DNA of 64,000 nt from an uncultured Bryobacterales bacterium. GTDB lineage: Bacteria; Acidobacteriota; Terriglobia; Bryobacterales; UBA6623. The notes below the pieces were generated by a model. It did not search any database, was not told the DNA's origin, and saw only the letters and a list, made by a program, of their open reading frames with translations. Every line of letters starts with the position of its first letter. Position 1 is the first letter of the stretch. The position numbers and the translations under genes are program-made. The stretch is from positions 338,236 to 402,235 of the forward strand of contig OY282420.1 of the NCBI GenBank assembly GCA_958295955.1, in the 5' to 3' direction. This document shows, piece after piece, positions 1-9,551 of the stretch.

Positions 1-198
1 TTCTGCTCTCATCCGGATCGAGCCTACACGCGCGAGCAGTTGCTCAAGCAAATCTGGGGCGACAACCACCACGTGACGCCGAGAAACGTCGACGTCCACA
101 TTCGCCGCCTGCGGAAACGTCTGGAAATCGAACCGAGCAGCCCCAAGTGGATTCAAACATTACGCGGACACGGCTATCGCTTCGAAGTCCCGTCATGA
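1..198 (+). CDS. Response regulator, C-terminal DNA-binding domain (partial, 5' end outside window)
   Basis: The frame is open from base 1 to the TGA at 196-198 and encodes the last 65 residues of an OmpR/PhoB-type winged-helix output domain. The recognition-helix region (VTPRNVDVHIRRLRKRLE) and the wing (WIQTLRGHGYRF) are typical of the family. The receiver domain lies off the left edge. The stop overlaps the start of the downstream histidine kinase (ATGA at 195-198), so the two form a co-translated two-component pair. The regulated genes cannot be inferred from this fragment. Confidence 0.93.
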   Translation, partial: FCSHPDRAYTREQLLKQIWGDNHHVTPRNVDVHIRRLRKRLEIEPSSPKWIQTLRGHGYRFEVPS

Positions 199-1991
199 CC
201 GCAAGAATTTTTTTCAAGCTGACGCTGCTGGCGATTCTTCCGCTCGCCGCGGCCGCGTTCGCGGTGCAGTTTCTGGTCGCGCGCATCACGACCGCCAACC
301 TGGAAGCGAATCTGGAGCAAAGTCTCAGAGAAAAAGCCAGCCTTGCCGAAGCCGCGCTGGCCGGGTTGGCGCCGGCGGAGTATCAATCCGCGAGTAAAGA
401 CATCGCTGCGCGCTCGCAGGCCCGCGTCACGGTCATCGACCCGGCAGGAGTTGTCCTGGCCGATTCCGAAGCGGACCCGGCCGTAATGGAGAATCATGCG
501 GGGAGGCCGGAATTTGCACGGGCGCTGCAAGGAGAGCCGGCGGTCAGCCGCCGTTTCAGCACCACGGTCGGCATCGATTTTTTGTACGTGGCCGTACCTA
601 TGGAAGACGGCCGAGCGGTTCGCCTGGCGCTGCCCTTGTCGGCGATAGCGGCAATCGTCACCGAGAACCGATCGCGCATCACCGAGGTGACTCTTTATGT
701 CGTGCTGCCGTTGATCTTGTTGACGGCGCTGTTCGCCCGCCGCATCTCCGGGCAACTTTCGAATATCGTCGCTTTCTCGAACGAATTGGCAAAGGGAAAC
801 TTCGATGCGCACATGGCCCAGCCTACCCGCGGCAATCTCGCGGAGTTGGACAGACTGGGCATGAGCCTGCAAACGACCGCGGGCAAGCTGCGCTCAATGT
901 TCAATCAACTGCAAGACGAACGCTCGCGCTTCGCGGCGGCCGTAAACGGGATCGGCGAGGGCATTCTCGTAGTCGACCGCAAGCGTCGCATCGTCTTGTT
1001 CAATCCTTCCATCGAGCAGATGTTTCCCGACGAGAACCTGGCCCCGAATGCGCCGCTCGACGAGTGGTCGAATCGGGAGCTCCCCCGCCTTTTCGAGCAA
1101 TCCATCGAGAACGGCAGACCGACGGCGATCGAACTCACCATCAAAGAGCCGACCGAGCGTTCCTGGCGCGTCTCCTGCGCGCCGATTACCAACCGCAAAG
1201 GCAAAGTGCAGGCAGTCGCCGCCGTATTTCACGACGTGACGGAGTTGGAGCGCATCGATCGCATGCGCCGGGACTTCGTGATTAACGTGTCGCACGAGTT
1301 GCGCACGCCGCTCTCGGTAATCAGCGGCTATGCCGAGACTCTGCTCGACGGCGCGCTGGACGATCCTGACAACAATCGCCGATTCGTAAAAATTCTGCTG
1401 CAGAACTCGCAGCGCCTGACCCAGCTCACAGCGGACCTGATGGCGCTTTCACAGATCGAGGGCAAGACCCGCGAATTCGAGCTCGCCGGCCACGCGGCCG
1501 CGGAACTTTTGCAGCAGGCGGCCGACGGCTTCCGCCCGCTGACGGAGCAGAAGTCGATCGCTCTCGAAGTCGCGCCCCTGAACGCCAACGTCAGCCTCAA
1601 GTGCGATGCCGGCGCGATTCACCAGATATTCGCCAACCTGTTGGACAACGCCGTCAAGCACACGCCGGCCGGCGGCAGGATTACGGTCGGCATCCGCGAG
1701 CGGGAGACGAAAATCGAGTTCTACGTGCGCGATACCGGGATCGGCATCCCCGCGGAACACATCCCCCGGCTGTTCGAGCGCTTTTACCGCGTTGACAAGG
1801 CGCGTTCGCGGGCGCTCGGCGGAACGGGGCTGGGGCTGGCCATCGTCAAGCACCTGGTGTTGGCGCATCACGGCTCGGTATGGGTCGAGAGCGAGCCCGG
1901 CGCGGGATCGACTTTCTGGTTTTCCCTGCCCTGCGAGCCGCAGCTTGCGGCGGCGGACGGCCCCGATTCACGCCAAGCGGCGCTCTTCTGA
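195..1991 (+). CDS. PhoR-like sensor histidine kinase
   Basis: Membrane sensor kinase of 598 residues paired with the response regulator just upstream. A TM helix at about residues 5-27 and a second near 165-190 bracket an extracytoplasmic sensing domain. HAMP, a PAS-like domain, HisKA and a HATPase domain follow. The phosphoacceptor is His367 in SHELRTPL. The N box (FANLLDNAVKHT) and G1 box (DTGIGIP) are present, so it should be catalytically competent. The start at 195 is chosen because it overlaps the regulator stop and opens directly into a hydrophobic helix; an in-frame ATG at 147 would lie inside the regulator gene. The architecture matches PhoR/ResE-type kinases, but a phosphate-sensing role is inference only. 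Confidence 0.9.
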   Translation: MTARIFFKLTLLAILPLAAAAFAVQFLVARITTANLEANLEQSLREKASLAEAALAGLAPAEYQSASKDIAARSQARVTVIDPAGVVLADSEADPAVMENHAGRPEFARALQGEPAVSRRFSTTVGIDFLYVAVPMEDGRAVRLALPLSAIAAIVTENRSRITEVTLYVVLPLILLTALFARRISGQLSNIVAFSNELAKGNFDAHMAQPTRGNLAELDRLGMSLQTTAGKLRSMFNQLQDERSRFAAAVNGIGEGILVVDRKRRIVLFNPSIEQMFPDENLAPNAPLDEWSNRELPRLFEQSIENGRPTAIELTIKEPTERSWRVSCAPITNRKGKVQAVAAVFHDVTELERIDRMRRDFVINVSHELRTPLSVISGYAETLLDGALDDPDNNRRFVKILLQNSQRLTQLTADLMALSQIEGKTREFELAGHAAAELLQQAADGFRPLTEQKSIALEVAPLNANVSLKCDAGAIHQIFANLLDNAVKHTPAGGRITVGIRERETKIEFYVRDTGIGIPAEHIPRLFERFYRVDKARSRALGGTGLGLAIVKHLVLAHHGSVWVESEPGAGSTFWFSLPCEPQLAAADGPDSRQAALF

Positions 1992-2008
1992 GTTACCCTA
2001 TTTGCGTG

Positions 2009-3580
2009 ATGCAAATTTCTTGCCTACGCCCGCTCGCCCTGTTCTGCCTTGCGGCAACATGCCTTCTCGGCGCCCCCGCGGCCAAACAGTTCAGGGCAAT
2101 CTTCGATGGAGCGTCGCTGAAGGGATGGGAGGGAGACCCTCGTCTCTGGAGCGTTCGGAACGGCGCGATTGTGGGGCAGACCAGCGATGCCGACCCGATC
2201 GACAAGAACTCTTTTCTGATCTGGCGGCAAGGCGTCGTTGACGATTTCGAACTCAAGTTCGACTACAGAATTACCGGCGGCAACTCGGGCGTCCAGTATC
2301 GCGCCTTCGAAAAGCCGCAAGAGTGGGGCGCCTTCGTCATGGGCGGATTACAGGCGGATTTCGAAGCCGGCGAACGCCACACCGGCGGCCTATACGGCGA
2401 GCGGTCGCGAAAGATTCTCGCGCGGCGCGGGCAGAAAACCGAGATCGGCGCCGATCACAAACCGACCGTGACGGGCAAGCTGGGCGACCCGGCCACATTG
2501 CAAGCCCACATCGACATGGAAGGCTGGAACAGCTTCCACATCATCGCCCGCGGCAACCGCTACATCCACAAGATCAACGGCCAGGCGATGGTTGACGTTA
2601 CCGACAACGACCCCACGGCGCCCCGCTCGGGCCTGATCGGCTTGCAGGTTCACCGCGGCCCGGCGATGAAGGTCGAGTTCCGCAACGTGATGCTCAAGCG
2701 GCTCTCCATGGCGGGCAAAAAGAAAGTGGTGCTGATCGGCGGCCGGAAAAGCCACGGTTACGGCGCCCACGAGCACAACGCCGGCGTCGATTTACTGGCC
2801 GGGGCGCTCAACGAAAACCACCCCGGCATCCATGCCGCCGCCTACCACGACGGCAATCCTGCCGACCCGACCGCGCTGGACAACGCCGATGCCGTTATCG
2901 TTTATGCCGACGGCGGGTCGCGCCACCCCTGGCTCTCGTACATGCGCAACATCGACCAGGCCGCCCGGCGCGGAGTAGGCATCGGGGCGCTCCATTTCGG
3001 CGTGGAAGTTCCCGCCGGCGAGCCCGGACAGAAATTCCTCGAGTGGATCGGCGGCTACTACGAGCGGTGGTGGTCGGTGAATCCGCACTGGAGCCTCGAA
3101 CAAACGGAGCTTGCCGCGGAGCATCCGATCGCGAACGGAGTCAAGCCCTTCGCCGTCAACGACGAATGGTATTTCAACATGCGCTTCCGTCCGAACATGC
3201 GCGGCGTCTCGCCAATCTTGACCGCAGTGCCGCCGATGTCCACGATGTCGCGCCCCGACGGGCCGCACTCGGGGAACCCTTACGTGCGCGCCATGACCAA
3301 GCGCGGCGAGCGGCAGACTTTGGCTTGGGCGTCGGAAAATCCGGGCGGCAACCGAGGCTTCGGGTTCACGGGCGGGCATAATCACTGGAACTGGGGGCAT
3401 CCGGATTTCCGCAAGCTCGTTCTCAACGCCGCCGCCTGGCTCGCCGGCGCGGAAGTTCCGGATACCGGCATCGAATCGGGACCCTACTCGCTGGAAGAGT
3501 TGCAAGCCGGCCAGGACTATCCGCCCTGGGGCAAGTACAAAAAGGCGGAAATCGAAGAAAATCTCCGCTCCTGGCAGTAG
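2009..3580 (+). CDS. Secreted DUF1080 + ThuA-like fusion protein
   Basis: A signal peptide (about residues 1-22, leucine-rich and ending near GAPA) is followed by a DUF1080/3-keto-disaccharide-hydrolase-like concanavalin fold (about 25-225). A ThuA-like class I amidotransferase-fold domain starts at KKKVVLIGGRKSHG near residue 236. The two domains often occur in secreted sugar-utilisation proteins of Acidobacteria and Planctomycetes, sometimes fused. The likely role is glycan or modified-sugar processing outside the cytoplasm, with the substrate unknown. The start at 2009 gives a clean signal peptide; an upstream in-frame start at 1880 would lie inside the kinase gene. The protein has 523 residues. 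Confidence 0.82.
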   Translation: MQISCLRPLALFCLAATCLLGAPAAKQFRAIFDGASLKGWEGDPRLWSVRNGAIVGQTSDADPIDKNSFLIWRQGVVDDFELKFDYRITGGNSGVQYRAFEKPQEWGAFVMGGLQADFEAGERHTGGLYGERSRKILARRGQKTEIGADHKPTVTGKLGDPATLQAHIDMEGWNSFHIIARGNRYIHKINGQAMVDVTDNDPTAPRSGLIGLQVHRGPAMKVEFRNVMLKRLSMAGKKKVVLIGGRKSHGYGAHEHNAGVDLLAGALNENHPGIHAAAYHDGNPADPTALDNADAVIVYADGGSRHPWLSYMRNIDQAARRGVGIGALHFGVEVPAGEPGQKFLEWIGGYYERWWSVNPHWSLEQTELAAEHPIANGVKPFAVNDEWYFNMRFRPNMRGVSPILTAVPPMSTMSRPDGPHSGNPYVRAMTKRGERQTLAWASENPGGNRGFGFTGGHNHWNWGHPDFRKLVLNAAAWLAGAEVPDTGIESGPYSLEELQAGQDYPPWGKYKKAEIEENLRSWQ

Positions 3581-3625
3581 CGCGCGCCGGCAAGAGCGGC
3601 TGCGCTACAGTAGGCAACAATCGTC

Positions 3626-6586
3626 ATGCGCTGCCTTGGTCTCATTGCCCTTTGGGGAGTCGCCGCATCCCTGTGCGCCCAGCAAACCAGCGGCTTCAAG
3701 ATCACCTATGGAACCGAAAACCGCCGCCACGGCGCGGTGTGGAACGGAGGCGTGGACGACGCCTCGCGCGTGCGGCGGATTCTGGGCTGGCACTTGCACG
3801 ACGACGACCGCTTGGCGCCCCCTGCGCGGTGGCAAATCACCATGCGCAGCGTCGGGGGCGACGTTGCCGCGCCCGGAATCGTCCTCGACCTCGCCGGACC
3901 CGAGACGGCGGCGATGAGCGTGCGCACCCGGCGCGGAGACATCGTTTTTCGGCCCGCGGAGATTGCTTACGGCAGAATCGCGAAAAGCTTCGGCATCGGC
4001 ATCGAGCGGGTTCCCCTGCCCCACACCGTCACGACAGCCGCATTCGAAGATTCCCAGCCCGCGCTGATGCGCACCCGCTCGGGAGAATACTGGCTCGCCT
4101 GGATCGCCTACAAAACCCGCCGCCGCGATGGGTATTTCTACGCAGGCGCCGATGAAGTCCGCATCGCGCACAGCCCGGACGGCCGCCGCTGGTCCGGAGC
4201 GCAATCCATCACGCCGCCGGGCGACCATTTCCGCGTTGCCCTGGGCGAGGACTCGCAAGGCCGCATCTGGTGCGTTTACGGGCTGCAAACCGAACTCGGC
4301 TCCGGCAACTTCGATCTCTACGCCAAGTCGTTTGCCGGCGGCAACTGGTCGGACGCCGTCCGGCTCACCGACGACCCGCGTCCCGACGCATTTCACCGGC
4401 TGGCCGGAAACGCCGCGGGCGCTCTTGCCCTGGTCTGGGCAGGCTGGCGTGAGAACCCTGCCGGGGGCATGCCGCAAAGCGACATCTTTTTGCGCAGACT
4501 CGAAGACGGAGAATGGGGAAGCGCGGTCAACCTCACTGCATCGCCCGATGACGACTGGGAACCGTCGGTTGCCGTGGACTCCGCCGGAAGAGCGTGGGTT
4601 GCCTGGGACTCCTACGGCGCGGACGGCTACGACGTATTCGCGCGGCGGGCCGACCAATCCTCGCCCATAACCGTAGCGGCGACGCCCTTGGCCGAAATGC
4701 GCGCCCGCATCGCCATCGACGGCAGCGGCGATCCATGGCTCGCCTGGGAGGAAGGGACCGTCAACTGGGGCAAGGACACCGGTTACGAAAACCCCCGCCA
4801 CCGCATCCATCTCAAGAAGAACGGCAGCCGGCTCTACGACCGGCGCGGCGGAGGCGCTCCCCGGCGCCCGCGAATCGCAACCTTGCGAAACGGCAAGCTG
4901 CTGCAGCCCGCCCAGCCGGTCGAACAATCCGCGCCCGACTTTCTGGACGCCGGACTCTTCCAATCCCCCCAAATCGCTATCGACGGCGGCGGGAACGCTT
5001 GGGTCATCCTGCGCCATCAGTGGCGCGCTTCGGGACGCTACGGCGGTCACTTTTTCGACTTCTACGCCACCTCCTGGATCGATGGCGCCTGGGTTTCGCC
5101 GATTCTGCTGACGGGCAGCACCGGCCGCCAGGACACCGTCGCTTCCTTCGCCCCACACCACTCCGGCGGTCTCCTCGCCGCCGTGGTGGGCGACGGGAGA
5201 AGAATGCCCGCGGGGCTGCCGAAACACCACGACATCTCCGTCCTGACCATCGACCCGCAACACCTGCCGGCTTCCGCGCGCGGCGGCCGCGAGCCCGACT
5301 GGGTTCCTTTCGAGTCCCCTGCTCCGCAAAACTACCGCCCGACTCACCCGCGCGAGAAAGACGATCTGGAACGCATCCGCCGCTACCGCGCCCGCGTCGG
5401 CGGACGCGATTGGAAGATCGTTCGCGGCGACCTGCACCGTCACACGGAGATCTCGATGGACGGCGCAACCGACGGCTCTCTCTTCGACGCCTACCGCTAC
5501 GCCCTGAACGCCGCCGAACTCGATTTCCTCGGCGTCAGCGATCACAACTACGGGCAATCACTCGACACCGACGAGCCGGAAGACGCCCAGAGCGACAGCG
5601 AATTCCAGTGGTGGCGGAGCCAGAAAGCAGCGGACTTGTTCTACGTTCCGGGAAGATTCACTCCGCTCTACGGCTACGAGCGGACCCCGAACTTCCCGCT
5701 GGGACACCGCAACATCTTTCACGCCAAGCGGGGCGTCTTCAGCCTGCGCGTGCCCAAGCTGCACGTCTGGGAGCGGCCCGAGTTGCTGGACCGCGACCCG
5801 CAAAATCTCTGGGCCTACCTGCGGGCAACCGGGGGGATCGGCATTCCGCATACGCCCGCGACCACTATGGGCACCGATTGGAAGCGCCGCGACGACGAAG
5901 TCATCCCCGTCACCGAAATCTATCAAGGCGACCGCAACTCTTACGAGACACAAGGCGGGCCGCGGGCCGCCTTGCCCGACAACCCCGGCCTCGGATCAGC
6001 CGGTCTCATGCCGTACCAGCAGGGACTCGTGCAAAACGCGCTCGGCGTCGGCTACCGCATGGGGTTCATTGCCTCCAGCGACCACTATTCGACGCACATC
6101 TCCTATGCGAATTTGATCGTTCCGGACGAGACGACGACCCGCGAGCATCTTTTGGACGCCTTCCGCCGGCGCCGGACATACGCCTCGACCGACAACATCG
6201 TGCTTGATTTCAGCGCCGGAACGACCCATCAAGGCGGCGAGCTCGCAGCCGCTCAAGCCCCCGAATTCAGCATCCGCGTCGAGGGCACTGCGCCGCTCCG
6301 CAGCGTCGAGGTCATCAAGAACAACCGCGTCGTGCTCACGCGCGAAGGCGACGGCGGCGGCAAGCTTTCGTTCGCCTACCGCGACATGGAAGCGTCCGGC
6401 AATACCGCGGTAGGGCCGACGGCGACGATCACTGACTGGTCGCGCCCGGAGACGGGGATTCGCCCGCGCCCCGAAGCCGCCGGCAACTACTATTACGTGC
6501 GGGTCATCCAGTCGTACAGCGAAGCCGAGCCGGAAAAAGACGGCGAGGTCGCCTGGTCGTCGCCGATCTGGGTCAGGCAGGAGTAG
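3626..6586 (+). CDS. Secreted DUF3604 protein with N-terminal beta-propeller
   Basis: A large exported protein of 986 residues with a short signal peptide (MRCLGLIALWGVAASLCAQQ). The N-terminal half looks like a sialidase-type propeller, with an Asp-box-like SPDGRRWSG near residue 180 and later WxAW-containing blades. The C-terminal part is a DUF3604/CehA-McbA-like metallohydrolase: GDLHRHTEIS near residue 601 and GVSDHNYG near 636 supply PHP-type metal ligands, and a further SSDHYS lies downstream. The final about 100 residues look Ig-like. The reaction is unknown; hydrolysis of a phosphate or other ester is an inference from the PHP relationship. The stop codon runs into a dispersed repeat at 6586-6623. 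Confidence 0.8.
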   Translation: MRCLGLIALWGVAASLCAQQTSGFKITYGTENRRHGAVWNGGVDDASRVRRILGWHLHDDDRLAPPARWQITMRSVGGDVAAPGIVLDLAGPETAAMSVRTRRGDIVFRPAEIAYGRIAKSFGIGIERVPLPHTVTTAAFEDSQPALMRTRSGEYWLAWIAYKTRRRDGYFYAGADEVRIAHSPDGRRWSGAQSITPPGDHFRVALGEDSQGRIWCVYGLQTELGSGNFDLYAKSFAGGNWSDAVRLTDDPRPDAFHRLAGNAAGALALVWAGWRENPAGGMPQSDIFLRRLEDGEWGSAVNLTASPDDDWEPSVAVDSAGRAWVAWDSYGADGYDVFARRADQSSPITVAATPLAEMRARIAIDGSGDPWLAWEEGTVNWGKDTGYENPRHRIHLKKNGSRLYDRRGGGAPRRPRIATLRNGKLLQPAQPVEQSAPDFLDAGLFQSPQIAIDGGGNAWVILRHQWRASGRYGGHFFDFYATSWIDGAWVSPILLTGSTGRQDTVASFAPHHSGGLLAAVVGDGRRMPAGLPKHHDISVLTIDPQHLPASARGGREPDWVPFESPAPQNYRPTHPREKDDLERIRRYRARVGGRDWKIVRGDLHRHTEISMDGATDGSLFDAYRYALNAAELDFLGVSDHNYGQSLDTDEPEDAQSDSEFQWWRSQKAADLFYVPGRFTPLYGYERTPNFPLGHRNIFHAKRGVFSLRVPKLHVWERPELLDRDPQNLWAYLRATGGIGIPHTPATTMGTDWKRRDDEVIPVTEIYQGDRNSYETQGGPRAALPDNPGLGSAGLMPYQQGLVQNALGVGYRMGFIASSDHYSTHISYANLIVPDETTTREHLLDAFRRRRTYASTDNIVLDFSAGTTHQGGELAAAQAPEFSIRVEGTAPLRSVEVIKNNRVVLTREGDGGGKLSFAYRDMEASGNTAVGPTATITDWSRPETGIRPRPEAAGNYYYVRVIQSYSEAEPEKDGEVAWSSPIWVRQE

Positions 6587-6623
6587 CGGATAGTGACCGG
6601 CGGACAGCGAATAGCAAGGCCGC
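6586..6623. repeat. Dispersed intergenic repeat, copy 1
   Basis: This copy fills the 37-bp gap between two convergent stop codons (DUF3604 protein and Pgi). It has the core GCGGATAGTG, a 14-bp interruption containing GCGGACAG, then GAATAGCAAGGCCGC. The same core recurs at 11038-11070, 14333-14371 and 31413-31438. Confidence 0.7.
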
Positions 6624-8354
6624 TCAAGTCGGACTGCCGCCGTCAACGATTTTTTTCAGCGTTGCGAGTCCGGAGGCTACGTCCGGGCCGAGGCGTACGC
6701 GCAACACGCGGCGGCGGCGGTCGGCAAGAACCTTGAAATCGCCGCGCGCCTGGGCCGCTTTGACAACTCCGAAGGTGAACTTGCGGCCGGGGACGGCAAG
6801 GTCCGCAGCGTCGCCGCAGGTAATCTGCAGGAAAACGCCGCTGTCGGGGCCGCCCTTGTAGCACTGCCCGGTAGAGTGCAGAAAGCGCGGCCCGAACCCC
6901 AGGCAAGTCGCAACACGCTTGGCGTCGCGAACGAAACGGCGCATCTCGTTCAAAATTTCTTCATGAGCCGCGGTCATGGGAACGTAGGCCAGGAAAGCAA
7001 CGTAGTCGCCTTCGCCGACGGCGGCGAGGTGCGCCCGGATCAACGCTTCCGGCGCTGCGCCGCCGGCCATTTCCTTGAGCAAGGCGGCATAGTCCGCGGC
7101 GGCGAACAGGGCGAGTCCCGACCCTGCCGCAACCGGCGATTCTGCGGGCAGCGAGCCGTCCGTTTCGTAGGCGTCGGTCAGCGTCCGGGTAGCGGTCTTG
7201 CTCGCTTCCACGTCGGGTTGATCGAAAGGATTGATGCCGATTACGGCGCCCGCTACAGCCGTCGCCACTTCCCAGCGGAAGAACTCCTGGCCGAGGGACA
7301 TGCGGCTGCGAATGCCGATACGCACGACCGGCAAGCCGGCGGCTTGCAACTTCGCCGCCGCCTCGTCTTGACGGGCATCGGGAGCGCTCTCCAGGCGAAG
7401 GTAAATGAAAATCCGGTCCGCGCCGTAAGCAGCGGGTTCGCCCGGCGGCTCGCGGTCGACCGGAATTATGCCCCTGCCCTGCTTGCCGGTCGATTCGGCA
7501 AGCAACTGCTCCAGCCACGCGCCGAGAGCGGAAACGCCGGGGGAAGCGATAAATGTAATCTTGTCCCGGCCGGCGGCGGCCCCAACGCCGAGAATCGCCC
7601 CCAAGGCCAGGCCGGGGTTGGCGGCCCCGCGAACGTACGGCGAGCAAGCCAGAGCCATTTGCCGCGCGCGCCGGAGAAAATCGACAACATCGACACCCAT
7701 CGCCGCCGCCGCCGCCATGCCGAAATTCGACAGTGCCGAATAGCGCCCGCCGATCGACGGCGCGCCATGGAAAATCTTGCGGAAACCCAGCTTTTGCGCC
7801 TCGGCTTCGAGCTTCGAGCCGGGGTCGGTAATCGCTATGAACCGCTTGGCCGCCTCGACCTTGCCAACCTTCAAAGCCAGCCGGTCGAAGTAATAGCTCA
7901 TGAAAATCGAGGTCTCGAGCGTCGAACCCGACTTGCCGGCGACGATGAACAACGTCTTCTCGAGCGTAACGGCGTCTTCCAGGGACTTCACCTGCGCCGG
8001 ATCGGTCGAGTCGAGCACGTGGAGATCGGGAAAGCCTTCGACCGCGCCGAAGGTCGCGCGGAGCACTTCCGGGCACAGGCTCGATCCGCCCATGCCCAGC
8101 AACAGCGCGTCGCTGAAACGCCCGCGAACGTCGGCTGCGAACGATGTCAGGCGCGCCGGATCCGCAAGCTGCTCTTCGATGACGGTCAGCCAGCCGAGCC
8201 AAGCGGATTCGCCGGACGCCGTCCAGAGCGTCTCGTCTCCGTCCCAGAGCCGCCGCATTTTGGCGCCGCGCGTCCATTCGTTGACGCATTGCGCAACGGC
8301 GTCTTGAAAGGAAGGCGGCAGCGCCGGCGTTTGTGGGTTGAGCGAGGGAATCAT
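6624..8354 (-). CDS. pgi: Glucose-6-phosphate isomerase (PGI half of the TAL-PGI family)
   Basis: Interconverts glucose-6-phosphate and fructose-6-phosphate in the cytoplasm. Sugar-phosphate isomerase motifs are present (LLGMGGSSLCPEVLR, GKSGSTLET). The C-terminal segment (KFTFGVVKAAQARGDFKVL, then RRRVLRVRLG) is characteristic of the PGI portion of bifunctional transaldolase-PGI proteins. Here the transaldolase domain is absent and the protein is a stand-alone 576-residue enzyme. The start at 8354 (MIPSLNPQ) is preferred over the further upstream in-frame start because the extra 31 residues are low-complexity. It converges on the DUF3604 gene. Confidence 0.88.
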   Translation of the reverse strand: MIPSLNPQTPALPPSFQDAVAQCVNEWTRGAKMRRLWDGDETLWTASGESAWLGWLTVIEEQLADPARLTSFAADVRGRFSDALLLGMGGSSLCPEVLRATFGAVEGFPDLHVLDSTDPAQVKSLEDAVTLEKTLFIVAGKSGSTLETSIFMSYYFDRLALKVGKVEAAKRFIAITDPGSKLEAEAQKLGFRKIFHGAPSIGGRYSALSNFGMAAAAAMGVDVVDFLRRARQMALACSPYVRGAANPGLALGAILGVGAAAGRDKITFIASPGVSALGAWLEQLLAESTGKQGRGIIPVDREPPGEPAAYGADRIFIYLRLESAPDARQDEAAAKLQAAGLPVVRIGIRSRMSLGQEFFRWEVATAVAGAVIGINPFDQPDVEASKTATRTLTDAYETDGSLPAESPVAAGSGLALFAAADYAALLKEMAGGAAPEALIRAHLAAVGEGDYVAFLAYVPMTAAHEEILNEMRRFVRDAKRVATCLGFGPRFLHSTGQCYKGGPDSGVFLQITCGDAADLAVPGRKFTFGVVKAAQARGDFKVLADRRRRVLRVRLGPDVASGLATLKKIVDGGSPT

Positions 8355-8477
8355 GGGGCAGGCGTCCGTTTCATTATCGCCTCCGGCGGCCGTCCCGCTT
8401 GATTCTTGGCCGCGGCCGACCGTTCCGGTATCTGTCGGGAGCGGCAATCATCGCGAACCGGCAGCCGAACAATTGCG

Positions 8478-8507
8478 TTGACTCGAAGCAAGCGCTTGGG
8501 GTACGAT
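8478..8507 (+). promoter_or_regulatory. Sigma-70-type promoter of the rplM operon
   Basis: TTGACT at 8478-8483 and TACGAT at 8502-8507 are separated by 18 bp. They lie about 43 bp upstream of the rplM start in the gap divergent from pgi. Position, spacing and match to consensus make this a convincing promoter for the rplM-rpsI transcript. Confidence 0.72.
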
Positions 8508-8549
8508 AAGCATTCAGGGGTTCTTCCCTGCTCAGGAGATTCGTGTTCC

Positions 8550-8984
8550 ATGTCGGTGAAGACATACGTTCCCCGTGCGTCCGAAGTGCAAAACGACTGG
8601 TATGTCGTTGACGCCGAAGGGAAAACTCTCGGGCGGCTGGCCACCCAGGTGGCAACGCTGCTGATGGGCAAGCACAAGCCGAGCTTCACGCCGTTCTTGA
8701 AAACCGGCGATTTCGTCGTCGTGGTGAATGCGGCTAAAGTCCACCTGACCGGCAAGAAGGAAGATAACAAGATTTACCGGCGGCATTCCGGTTACCCGAG
8801 CGGCCTCAAAGAGAACACCGCGCGCCAGGTTCGCGGGAAACACCCCGAACGGTTGATCGAAAGCGCGGTTACGGGGATGCTGCCCAAAAACAAACTGGGG
8901 CATCAGTTGGCGTCGCGTCTGAAAGTGTACGCCGAGGCCGACCATCCCCATCAGGCACAGCGCCCGAAACCCTGGATCGTTTAA
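8550..8984 (+). CDS. rplM: Large ribosomal subunit protein uL13
   Basis: A 50S subunit protein of 144 residues, the normal length. Family signatures are clear ([38 protein letters not shown]). The ATG at 8550 is supported by AGGAG at 8534-8538; in-frame codons upstream (from 8406) have no support and overlap the promoter. It is the first gene of a run of translation genes, with rpsI 25 bp downstream as in most bacteria. Confidence 0.98.
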   Translation: MSVKTYVPRASEVQNDWYVVDAEGKTLGRLATQVATLLMGKHKPSFTPFLKTGDFVVVVNAAKVHLTGKKEDNKIYRRHSGYPSGLKENTARQVRGKHPERLIESAVTGMLPKNKLGHQLASRLKVYAEADHPHQAQRPKPWIV

Positions 8985-9009
8985 GATTTTCTATAGAAGG
9001 AAAAAATCA

Positions 9010-9408
9010 GTGGCTTCTACGCAAGGTCAATTTCTCGGAACGGGGCGCCGCAAGTCTGCGGTCGCCCGCGTGTTCCTGCGTCCGGGGTCCGGGAAGATCG
9101 AGATCAACAAGCTTCCGCCGGAAGAATACTTTTTAACCCGCTCCGCGCAGGCCAAGGTTCGCCAGCCCTTGCTGGCGAGCGAGACCGACGGCAAATTCGA
9201 CGTCTTCGTCCGGGCGCACGGAGGCGGCAAAGCCGGACAGGCAGACGCGGTTCGTCTGGGCATTGCCCGCGCGCTCCAGGAGTTCAACCCCGAGTTGCGC
9301 ACGACGCTCAAAAAGGGCGGCTATCTGACCCGCGACCCGCGCAAGCATGAGCGCAAGAAATACGGAAAGCCGGGAGCCCGCAAACGCTTCCAGTTCTCGA
9401 AACGCTGA
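9010..9408 (+). CDS. rpsI: Small ribosomal subunit protein uS9
   Basis: A 30S subunit protein of 132 residues starting at GTG, with GAAGGA at 8996-9001 as ribosome-binding site. The family signatures FLGTGRRKSAVARV near the N-terminus and the basic tail ending KRFQFSKR, which reaches the decoding centre, are present. It is co-transcribed with rplM. Confidence 0.98.
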   Translation: MASTQGQFLGTGRRKSAVARVFLRPGSGKIEINKLPPEEYFLTRSAQAKVRQPLLASETDGKFDVFVRAHGGGKAGQADAVRLGIARALQEFNPELRTTLKKGGYLTRDPRKHERKKYGKPGARKRFQFSKR

Positions 9409-9486
9409 TTCCCGTGGGACCTTTTCGGTTGCAACGGGAATACGCTTCCCCGCGGTTCGGATCCAAATCCCGCTTGGAGGGATCCG
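9408..9486 (+). promoter_or_regulatory. Two hairpins in the rpsI-rpsB spacer (possible leader or attenuator)
   Basis: The 143-bp spacer holds an 8-bp perfect stem ATTCCCGT (9408-9415) / ACGGGAAT (9434-9441) with an 18-nt loop. A second 7-bp perfect stem is CGGATCC (9458-9464) / GGATCCG (9480-9486). No T-run follows either, so neither is an ordinary intrinsic terminator. Their position ahead of rpsB suggests a structured mRNA leader, but no known S2 leader motif was recognised. Confidence 0.4.
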
Positions 9487-9551
9487 CACTGCACCGGGCC
9501 GTTCCCAAAGACCGGCCGCAAGTACGCGCACACCCCGCAAAGGAGTAAATC

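Noticed and set aside
3605..5557. A 650-residue minus-strand frame opposite the DUF3604 gene
   Set aside because: It has no domain match, and the plus strand carries a signal peptide and PHP-type motifs.
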